A DNA stretch of 64,000 nucleotides from Pedobacter sp. SYSU D00535 (lineage in GTDB: Bacteria > Bacteroidota > Bacteroidia > Sphingobacteriales > Sphingobacteriaceae), in assembly GCF_017355855.1 (NCBI RefSeq), contig NZ_JAFEWD010000001.1, positions 434,001 to 498,000 on the forward strand, read 5' to 3'. The stretch's first letter is position 1. Every line of letters begins with the position of its first letter. The position numbers and the translations under genes were made by a program. Positions 33,120-41,837 of this stretch are shown piece by piece. The notes beneath the pieces are model-generated. The model had not been told where the DNA came from. It ran no database searches and saw only the letters and a list, made by a program, of their open reading frames with translations.

Positions 33120-35020
33120 ATGAACGATTAGAGTTTTTAAGAACTGTAAAACCTTTTGATAAGCTCCCAGAAGAAGTTTTAACCACCGTGGCTGATCTTC
33201 TGGTGGAGGTGAGACATACGAAGGACGCCCTGATTTATCAACAGGAAGTTACTAAAATGAAAGGCGTCGACATCATTGTGGAAGGCGAATACGAGACCTT
33301 CTTTTATGATAATGCCCATAACAAGCGACTGGTAGAACATCATGGCAAGGGTCACTGCTTTGGGGGTATATCAATTCTCCTGAACAGAAAAAAATCCCTT
33401 CGAACGGCAATAGTAAAAAAGGGGACGATGGTTTACTTTCTGCCTCGTAAGGAGTTCAAAGGACTGTGCCAGGCCAACGACGAGTTCTTCCACTTTTTCA
33501 TTGCAGAATATGGTAAGCGAATGCAGAACGAGGATTTCGCTCATTTTGCTAAAAGACCAGCTTCGTTTGATGAGAGCTTCATAGCTTCAGACCAACTGTA
33601 CTCGCGTAAAATAGAGAGCATTGAGTCGCGCGATATTATATCTTGTAGCACCAGCACGCCCGCCTTTGAAGCTGCACGTTTGATGGGAACTCACAAGCTG
33701 AGCTGTCTATTTATACGAGATGAAGCGAACACTATCGTTGGCTATGTAACTGATATTACCTTACGGGATAAAATTATTGCCGAACTGGGTGACCCAACTC
33801 AGCCTGTTGGTGACATTATGGATAAACCAATTGTCTCTATCAGTCCGCAGGCTTATGTGCACGAGGCAATATTGATGATGTTCAGAACCAAAACACGCTA
33901 CCTGCTGGTAGAAGATGGAAGGCAGTACAAAGGCTTTATCAGCCGCAACAAACTGCTTAGTGAACAGGCACAGTCGCCGCTGGTCTTCATACAATCTGTA
34001 AAGCTGGCTTTGTCCGTAGACGAGCTGAAGCTGAAATGGGAGAGGGTCCCGCAAATTGTTACGCAGCTTCTTAGCAGGGGAGTTAACTCCGAGATTGTAA
34101 ACGACGTAATTACTACTATCTCTGATACCATTGCCGTCAAGGTAATTGAAGGGGTTATTGACGAAATTGGACAGCCGCCCGCCAAGTTCGTATTTATGGT
34201 ACTAGGCAGTGAAGGCCGGAAGGAACAAACGCTGAAAACCGATCAGGACAACGCCATTATTTATGAAGACAAGGCAAATGAACACCGGGAGCTGGTACGG
34301 GAATACTTTTTAAAATTTGCAGCAATGGTGTCTGAGCGTTTAGACTACGTTGGCTTTAGCTATTGCACCGGTGGTTTTATGGCCAGCAATCCAAAGTGGA
34401 CGCACTCTCTGTCGCACTGGAAGCGAAACTACATCAGCTGGATGCAAGAGTCCCTTCCAGAAACAGTGATCAAGTTTTCCACCTTCTTCGATTGCAGACT
34501 GATTTTCGGCGAGCAATCTATTATGGATGAGCTGAAAGATTTCCTGGACGGGGAACTGCAAAAACCGATGGAGAAGTTGTTTTTCCATATGGCCAAAAAT
34601 GCACTACAATACGAACCGCCTCTTACTTTCTTCAAAAACATTAAGACGATAACAATAGGGGCACATGAGGTTTTTGACATCAAAAAAGCGATGACGCCGA
34701 TTGTTGATTTAGTACGCGTTTACTCGCTCAAGCACCGGATTTTTAAAGTAAATACGGGAGAAAGAATTAAAGCTTTGAAAGAGATAGGCGTATTTAAAGA
34801 GTCTGAATATATGGAGCTTATGCAGTGTTATTATTTCCTTATGGGGATGAGACTTAAGAAGCAAGCTAGCCAGATCATTCAGGATAAGGTCAGTCCGGAT
34901 AACTATATCGATCCTAATGCGCTAACGAAGATAGAGAGAGTGACACTTAAGGAAATCTTCCGGATCATAGGAAACTTCCAGGCCAAAATAAAAATGGAGT
35001 TTACGAACAGTCTTTTTTAA
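33116..35020 (+). CDS. cNMP-binding / CBS / DUF294 nucleotidyltransferase-like protein
   Basis: A 634-residue cytoplasmic protein. Domains in order: cyclic-nucleotide-binding-like (1-140), two CBS repeats (about 155-290), DUF294 nucleotidyltransferase with GSEGRKEQTLKTDQDN near 360, and a substrate-binding-like C-terminal domain (about 480-620). The glycine-serine and Asp-x-Asp pattern resembles GlnD-type uridylyltransferases. Likely a sensor that modifies a protein or nucleotide in response to adenine nucleotides; target unknown. Translationally coupled to the exonuclease. In Proteobacteria this pair often sits with acetate permease genes, which are absent here. Confidence 0.87.
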   Translation: MNERLEFLRTVKPFDKLPEEVLTTVADLLVEVRHTKDALIYQQEVTKMKGVDIIVEGEYETFFYDNAHNKRLVEHHGKGHCFGGISILLNRKKSLRTAIVKKGTMVYFLPRKEFKGLCQANDEFFHFFIAEYGKRMQNEDFAHFAKRPASFDESFIASDQLYSRKIESIESRDIISCSTSTPAFEAARLMGTHKLSCLFIRDEANTIVGYVTDITLRDKIIAELGDPTQPVGDIMDKPIVSISPQAYVHEAILMMFRTKTRYLLVEDGRQYKGFISRNKLLSEQAQSPLVFIQSVKLALSVDELKLKWERVPQIVTQLLSRGVNSEIVNDVITTISDTIAVKVIEGVIDEIGQPPAKFVFMVLGSEGRKEQTLKTDQDNAIIYEDKANEHRELVREYFLKFAAMVSERLDYVGFSYCTGGFMASNPKWTHSLSHWKRNYISWMQESLPETVIKFSTFFDCRLIFGEQSIMDELKDFLDGELQKPMEKLFFHMAKNALQYEPPLTFFKNIKTITIGAHEVFDIKKAMTPIVDLVRVYSLKHRIFKVNTGERIKALKEIGVFKESEYMELMQCYYFLMGMRLKKQASQIIQDKVSPDNYIDPNALTKIERVTLKEIFRIIGNFQAKIKMEFTNSLF

Positions 35021-35041
35021 GGGGAGTGGTTACCCCTAAAA

Positions 35042-35416
35042 TTAGATCGGCTTGTCGGGATCGGCTTTCACCCATAGTAGTGCAATTTCCCGATCCCCAA
35101 GTTCAAAATACTTAATTCCTTTTCTTTTAACCAGAGAGGCTACCCTTGCGGCTATTTCCTGCCATTGCCTTTCACCCACCATCGCCACTCTTCCAAACTT
35201 CTGACCATGCACCAAGTCGAAAAGACCGTTTTCGAGAAAACTGGAAATCTCCCAACCTTCAAATGCTTCCATCTCAAAATACAGCCGAACATAACCAAAC
35301 TGCTCTATCCTCATCCTAACGGCATCCCTATAGATGTCAAAGTCGCTATCTGTAAGCTTTGCAGTCACTTTAACCACCAAAAGGTCTCTTTCAGATTCTG
35401 GCAAAATCTTTATCAT
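35042..35416 (-). CDS. SpoIIAA-like / STAS-type domain protein
   Basis: A 124-residue protein with the SpoIIAA-like fold pattern: LLVVKVTAKLTDSDFDIYRD at the N-terminus and RLYFEMEAFEGWE in the middle, ending in a strand pair. Proteins of this group are small, cytoplasmic and of unknown role, sometimes found with lipid- or membrane-related genes. It is a single gene convergent with the DUF294 gene. Confidence 0.7.
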   Translation of the reverse strand: MIKILPESERDLLVVKVTAKLTDSDFDIYRDAVRMRIEQFGYVRLYFEMEAFEGWEISSFLENGLFDLVHGQKFGRVAMVGERQWQEIAARVASLVKRKGIKYFELGDREIALLWVKADPDKPI

Positions 35417-35465
35417 AATCAGCTAACAAGCTTATTTAAATATTGTTAGCTAATTCCAGCGAAAC

Positions 35466-35493
35466 AAAAAAGGCCCGGAGTTATATCCGGACC
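35466..35493 (-). terminator. Terminator after mqo
   Basis: On the minus strand GGTCCGGA (35493-35486) pairs with TCCGGGCC (35479-35472), followed by six T. Confidence 0.8.
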
Positions 35494-35515
35494 TTACAAT
35501 TCTATTCGACTTTGC

Positions 35516-37033
35516 TTATGCCTGTAGTGTTTCTGGCGTAGTTAGACCAAGGACTTCGCCGGTCCATTGCCTGGTTTCTTCACACAACTGGGCATCGGTG
35601 CTTAGATGCTTTCCAAAAGTCGGGATCAACTCCTTCAACTTTGCCTGCCATTCCGGCGACTTCATTTTATCTTTAAAGCAACGTTCCAGCAAGTTGATCA
35701 TGATCGATACAGTGGTAGATGCACCCGGCGATGCTCCTAAAAGAGCGGCTATCGAACCGTCGGAAGCGTTTACAACCTCTGTCCCAAATTCCAAAATACC
35801 ACCGTGCTTTGCATCTTTCTTAATCACCTGAACTCGTTGACCTGCAATCTCCAGCTCCCAGTCTTCCATCTTTGCATTCGGATAATACTCTTTCAGTGCC
35901 TCCAAGCGCTCTTCCGGCGACTGTCTAACCTGCTCGATCAGATATTTGGTAAGTGGAATATTGTCCAGACCAGCGGCAAGCATTGGCCTAATATTACTTA
36001 GTTTTATTGATTTGATAAGATCGAAAAAGGAACCTTCTTTCAGGAACTTAGTAGTAAAACCTGCATAAGGACCAAAAAGAAGAGCTTTTTTACCGTTGAT
36101 CATGCGCGTATCAAGGTGAGGAACAGACATCGGAGGCGAACCAACTGAAGCTTTGCCGTATACTTTTGCCTCATGACGCTCGATAATCTCCGGATTAGTA
36201 CATTTCAACCATTGACCGCTGACCGGAAAGCCACCATAACCTTTGCTCTCAGGAATACCAGATTTCAGCAACAAGGGCAAAGATCCGCCACCAGCGCCAA
36301 TAAACACGAACTTAGTGCGCACGCTCTTGGTATCACCTGTCGAAAGATCCTTCATTCCCAGGTTCCAGAAGCCTTTTGAATCTTTATGCAGGTTCCGAAC
36401 TTCATGATAAAAATGAAGGGAAACACCGTCCATTTGTTTCAGCTTGTTGAACATACAACGGGTAAGAGCTCCAAAATTAACATCCGTACCGATGTCCATT
36501 TTTGTTGCAGCCACCTTTTGAGCAGCATCTCTTCCTTCCATCACTAAAGGAACCCATTCAGCAATCTGGTTGAAATCTTCTGAATATTCCATCCCTTTAA
36601 ACAAGGGATTTTCAGTTAAAGCGGCGTATCGTTTCTTAAGGAAACTAACATTCTCATCGCCCCAGACAAAGCTCATATGCGGAATACTGCGGATGAAGGA
36701 ACTTGGCTTATCTAAGAAGCCCTTCTCCACCAAACTCGCCCAAAACTGTCTGGAGATTTCAAAAGATTCGGCAACCTTAATCGCTTTGCTGATGTTTACC
36801 GACCCATTTTCGAGCTCTGGCGTATAGTTCAACTCACAGAATGCAGCATGTCCTGTACCGGCATTGTTCCATGCATCAGAGCTTTCTGCTGCTGCAACGT
36901 CCAACCGTTCGTAGATTTCAATCGTAATATCTGGTTCAAGTTCTTTAAGCATCACACCTAAAGTTGCACTCATTATTCCAGCCCCAATTAAAACTACATC
37001 CGGTCTCCCTGGTTCATTATTTTTACTAGTCAT
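35516..37033 (-). CDS. mqo: Malate:quinone oxidoreductase
   Basis: A 505-residue FAD enzyme that oxidises malate to oxaloacetate and passes electrons to quinone at the inner face of the membrane, bypassing NAD-dependent malate dehydrogenase in the citric acid cycle. The FAD-binding motif is VLIGAGIMSATLGVMLKEL, followed by the family blocks SSDAWNNAGTGHAAFCELNY, FVFIGAGGGSLPLLLKSGIP and LLGASPGASTTVSIM near the C-terminus. Length is normal. It is monocistronic, with a terminator after it and a promoter-like motif about 130 bases before it. Confidence 0.95.
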   Translation of the reverse strand: MTSKNNEPGRPDVVLIGAGIMSATLGVMLKELEPDITIEIYERLDVAAAESSDAWNNAGTGHAAFCELNYTPELENGSVNISKAIKVAESFEISRQFWASLVEKGFLDKPSSFIRSIPHMSFVWGDENVSFLKKRYAALTENPLFKGMEYSEDFNQIAEWVPLVMEGRDAAQKVAATKMDIGTDVNFGALTRCMFNKLKQMDGVSLHFYHEVRNLHKDSKGFWNLGMKDLSTGDTKSVRTKFVFIGAGGGSLPLLLKSGIPESKGYGGFPVSGQWLKCTNPEIIERHEAKVYGKASVGSPPMSVPHLDTRMINGKKALLFGPYAGFTTKFLKEGSFFDLIKSIKLSNIRPMLAAGLDNIPLTKYLIEQVRQSPEERLEALKEYYPNAKMEDWELEIAGQRVQVIKKDAKHGGILEFGTEVVNASDGSIAALLGASPGASTTVSIMINLLERCFKDKMKSPEWQAKLKELIPTFGKHLSTDAQLCEETRQWTGEVLGLTTPETLQA

Positions 37034-37162
37034 GATTCAATTTATCAACACGTATGCGTTTTTCTAATACTACATGATTTTTCAGGGATTGTTCTGCAGC
37101 GCGATAATTTTGCTAAGTCCACAATGTGACTTTCAAAATTTGCAATTCCCTTAAAATGAGTC

Positions 37163-37170
37163 CAAAAATA
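37163..37170 (-). promoter_or_regulatory. Candidate -7 promoter element for mqo
   Basis: Minus strand TATTTTTG, matching TAnnTTTG, about 130 bases before the mqo start. No convincing -33 element is seen, so the call is weak. Confidence 0.35.
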
Positions 37171-37252
37171 ATAATTTAAGCATAGAAATTAAAGTATTTT
37201 TTTGTTTAATTAGCAACTTTATAAAGAGTTTGTTAAAAAAATTACAATAAAA

Positions 37253-37840
37253 ATGAAAGCTGACCAAATGGAAGAAGCGTTTCGTCTTTTTGATGACTAC
37301 AACAAGATGGATCCGAATAAATTTATGTGGGAAGGAGAGTTGTATCCAGCCGAATACTTCTATAGCCTGCAACTGTATAACTGGGTGTTGAAGTTGGATG
37401 ATGCACCAAGCCCGGAACTGCTACTTGCGTCAAGATGCCAGCATATAGGACGCTGGGAAATTGCCCGTAATTCCTATCCTGCAAACAAGGCTGGCTACCT
37501 CCGCTGGAGGGCTGATTTGGCAAAATATCACGCTACCAAAGCAGGCGAAATCTTAAGGCAACTGGCATTTGCCGAAGACCTCATAGAAAAAGTACAGCAA
37601 ATTGTATTGAAGCAAAAGTTAAAATCAGATCCGGATGTGCAAACTATGGAAAACGCGCTATGCCTCGTCTTCCTTCAATTTCAATACGAAGATTTCCTGA
37701 CGAAGCACGATGACCTGAAGATGATCAGGATATTGCAGAAAAGCTGGAGCAAAATGGACGAAGCGGGTCACAAGGCCGCCTTTACGCTAAAATTCTCTGA
37801 ACGGGGAAGAGCGCTGATAGAAAGAGCACTGGGCTCTTAA
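37253..37840 (+). CDS. DUF4202-domain protein
   Basis: A 195-residue cytoplasmic protein matching the DUF4202 pattern: ELLLASRCQHIGRWEIARNSYP, LRWRADLAKYHA and FLQFQYEDF. The conserved histidines and the E/D-rich helical sequence recall HD-type hydrolases, but no activity is established. The ATG sits in an AT-rich region with an A run in place of a clear Shine-Dalgarno site. It ends at a bidirectional terminator. Confidence 0.85.
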   Translation: MKADQMEEAFRLFDDYNKMDPNKFMWEGELYPAEYFYSLQLYNWVLKLDDAPSPELLLASRCQHIGRWEIARNSYPANKAGYLRWRADLAKYHATKAGEILRQLAFAEDLIEKVQQIVLKQKLKSDPDVQTMENALCLVFLQFQYEDFLTKHDDLKMIRILQKSWSKMDEAGHKAAFTLKFSERGRALIERALGS

Positions 37841-37852
37841 TTATAAACAATT

Positions 37853-37875
37853 AAGGCAGCTCTGGTAGCTGCCTT
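37853..37875. terminator. Bidirectional terminator between DUF4202 and ABC-F genes
   Basis: A perfect nine-base stem, AAGGCAGCT at 37853-37861 with AGCTGCCTT at 37867-37875, loop CTGGT, in AT-rich surroundings. Confidence 0.7.
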
Positions 37876-37898
37876 ACTTATTGTAATACTATTTCCTT

Positions 37899-39530
<1,632 letters not shown>

Positions 39531-39545
39531 TCAAAAATTGAGGTG

Positions 39546-39553
39546 CAAAAGTA
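39546..39553 (-). promoter_or_regulatory. Candidate -7 promoter element for the ABC-F gene
   Basis: Minus strand TACTTTTG, a full TAnnTTTG match, with 18 bases between it and the ATG; the leader would be very short. Confidence 0.5.
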
Positions 39554-39874
39554 GGCATATTCTACAAGATAAACGAGCATCTGAGGGATTTATTAGGTAT
39601 GATGGAAAACTAATGACATTTAAGTATTTATGCCGAAACTATCTCATTACCTGACAATTCTATTCTCCAAAGCGATTTCAATCGATATGAAATCTAGAAT
39701 GAGCTTTACTGATAATTTATCTTTTTACTGGTCATTAGTTAAAAAGCTGAAAGCCTTAGCAGTAGTCTTAATACCTTGGACGTACTGGAGCAGCCAGTCG
39801 CCCATTAGGGCTAGGAATCCAAGTGAATATTTGCTAGACCGGCCCCATTAGCAGGAAGAGATGTCCTGCAGCCA
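39554..39874. other. Intergenic stretch without a supported gene
   Basis: The space between the start of the ABC-F gene and the end of the alpha/beta hydrolase gene. Apart from the promoter motif at its edge it holds only a 73-codon plus-strand frame (39630-39851) with no recognisable family or ribosome site. No tRNA, repeat or clear hairpin was found. Confidence 0.5.
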
Positions 39875-40927
39875 TCAAACACTAGCACGATTTTCTAACT
39901 CGTCTAACAATTCAAGGATTTGTCGGGATACCACCCCTGCATGATCTTCAACCGCAAAATGCTTTCCCTGTGGGATGGTAATCAGCGGAGCTTTGAGAGC
40001 ATTCGCAAGAAGGGTGGCAGATTCCAGACCGAGAGGATCTTGTTCTCCCCATATCACCCTTTTCGGGATTGAGAGCTCTACAGACTTTAGTACTTCAGCT
40101 GTATCCAGCACCTCTGCAGATTGAAAATCGTGGAGCTGGTGAGCCAAGGCTTTCGGTCCTCCTGACCAGTTATAAGGAGCCCAAAACAACTTGAGCGACT
40201 CATGTTTGACAACCTTACTTGAGTGCCCTAAACTTGCCATCATGCCTTTGAACAACGGATTCAGAAGAGTAGGAGACAGATTGTCAATCCCACCGGGGGC
40301 AAACTTTGTTATCCAGTTAATAGTCGCTGGCAAATTATCCGGGCTCGCAGAATCAATTAGAACAAGACCGGCAAACAGTTCTGGCTTATTTGCTGCCAGC
40401 CGCTGAACAACGGCTCCTCCCAAATCATGCGCCACAAAAACTGCCTTCGAAACTCCCAGATATTGCAACCACTGGTATAAATATTCTGCCTGGGCAGCTA
40501 CGGAAATATCACGCCCGCACCCTTCTTTCATCGACCAACCAAATCCTACCAACTCATATGCAAGGCATTGCCGTTTTTTTTCTGTAAGGTTCGGTATTAC
40601 ATATCTCCACACCCTTGGGTTGGTAGGAAGTCCGTGAACCAGTACCACTGGCACTCCATCTGCATTTGCCGTTCCATGTTCCTCCCACCGCATGCGAATT
40701 CCATTGACATCCGCTGACTTTGAATTCTCCGCAACCGCGATAGGTAATTTCTTTTTAGCCGCGTCTCTTTTTGAAGTGAAGTACCAGGTTAAGAGCTGCT
40801 GAACTGCAACAGAAAATAAAAATGATTGAGCTTTTGTCTTTCTAAGGGGGCCTGCGGCGAGGGCCGCGGCTCCAAGTCCCGTCACCAGATGAATAGTAGG
40901 TTTTTCTGATAATTGTTTAGTTTCCAT
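39875..40927 (-). CDS. Alpha/beta hydrolase with Asp nucleophile (epoxide hydrolase/haloalkane dehalogenase-like)
   Basis: A 350-residue protein. After an N-terminal stretch with one hydrophobic segment (about residues 14-50) comes the hydrolase core: oxyanion motif VLVHGLPTN near 97, nucleophile Asp168 in AHDLGGAVV, acid Asp297 in WGEQDPLG and base His323 in GKHFAVED. An aspartate in the nucleophile elbow points to epoxide hydrolases or haloalkane dehalogenases rather than lipases or esterases. The substrate is unknown. It is divergent from the DUF72 gene. Confidence 0.82.
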   Translation of the reverse strand: METKQLSEKPTIHLVTGLGAAALAAGPLRKTKAQSFLFSVAVQQLLTWYFTSKRDAAKKKLPIAVAENSKSADVNGIRMRWEEHGTANADGVPVVLVHGLPTNPRVWRYVIPNLTEKKRQCLAYELVGFGWSMKEGCGRDISVAAQAEYLYQWLQYLGVSKAVFVAHDLGGAVVQRLAANKPELFAGLVLIDSASPDNLPATINWITKFAPGGIDNLSPTLLNPLFKGMMASLGHSSKVVKHESLKLFWAPYNWSGGPKALAHQLHDFQSAEVLDTAEVLKSVELSIPKRVIWGEQDPLGLESATLLANALKAPLITIPQGKHFAVEDHAGVVSRQILELLDELENRASV

Positions 40928-41030
40928 AGGTGTAGCATGATAAAAAACAACTCTAACACCAGGAATTTGTTCTTTAAAATACGAAGAAGTCCCGCCATCA
41001 ACATCCTGCTTCTTAACTTGTTCATCCTTT

Positions 41031-41795
41031 ATGGACTTAAGCAGTAGAAACCTTTATACCGGGGCAAGCGGAATTGTGCTTCCTGTACCCAACAAATCCC
41101 TTTACCCACCCGAATTTCAAGAGCGAAGCAGACTGGAATACTACGCATCATTATTCAACAGCCTGGAGGTTAACAGCTCTTTCTATAAGCTACCTATTGC
41201 AAAAACAGTTAAGAGATGGGCAGAATCCGTTCCGCAACACTTTAAGTTCACCTTTAAGTTATGGAAAGAGATCACGCACGCAAAAGGGTTAAATTTTTCT
41301 GATGAGCATCTGGAGGTATTTTTTGAACGAATTGGTGAAGTAGGAGAGAAAAAAGCCTGCGTCCTGGTTCAATTTCCGCCGAGCGTGGGGGTAGAACATA
41401 TAGCAGCATTTGAACGGCTTCTTAGAAAAATCCAGGAGACAAATGCAGCATACGGCTGGCGAATAGCGGTAGAATTCAGAAACCGAAGCTGGTACCGCGA
41501 TGACATCAGCGACTTACTTGATGAATACAAGGCATCCATGGTTATACAAGATCTTCCAGCTTCAAGTCCGCCCATACCTGAGGAAATTCTGCACTTCGCA
41601 TATTTACGATTCCACGGACCGAATGGCGGTTACAGGGGGAGTTATTCCGACGATTTTTTGTCTGAATTTGCTTCGTATATCCAAGAGTGGGAAGAAGAAA
41701 AAAAGACCGTATTTATATATTTCAACAATACGATGGGCAGCGCCGTCCAGAACCTGATGAGCTTGAACAAATATCTGCGGCAGGGGGGAGGGTAA
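41031..41795 (+). CDS. DUF72-family protein
   Basis: A 254-residue protein of the DUF72 TIM-barrel-like family: NSLEVNSSFYKLP, FKFTFKLWKEITH, QFPPSV, WRIAVEFRNRSW and YFNNTMGSAVQNLM are characteristic blocks. The family is widespread and its biochemical role is not established. The gene follows a 103-base divergent region and ends in a perfect hairpin terminator shared with the convergent GH3 gene. Confidence 0.88.
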   Translation: MDLSSRNLYTGASGIVLPVPNKSLYPPEFQERSRLEYYASLFNSLEVNSSFYKLPIAKTVKRWAESVPQHFKFTFKLWKEITHAKGLNFSDEHLEVFFERIGEVGEKKACVLVQFPPSVGVEHIAAFERLLRKIQETNAAYGWRIAVEFRNRSWYRDDISDLLDEYKASMVIQDLPASSPPIPEEILHFAYLRFHGPNGGYRGSYSDDFLSEFASYIQEWEEEKKTVFIYFNNTMGSAVQNLMSLNKYLRQGGG

Positions 41796-41799
41796 TAAA

Positions 41800-41830
41800 A
41801 ACAAAGGAGGCCGCAGGAGCCTCCTTTGTT
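41800..41830. terminator. Bidirectional terminator between DUF72 and GH3 genes
   Basis: Perfect twelve-base stem, AACAAAGGAGGC at 41800-41811 with GCCTCCTTTGTT at 41819-41830. The T run is short on both sides. Confidence 0.75.
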
Positions 41831-41837
41831 ACAGGCA

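Noticed and set aside
39630-39851. A 73-codon plus-strand frame in the gap after the ABC-F gene
   Set aside because: No ribosome site, no family pattern and composition like noncoding sequence; kept only as part of the empty region note.
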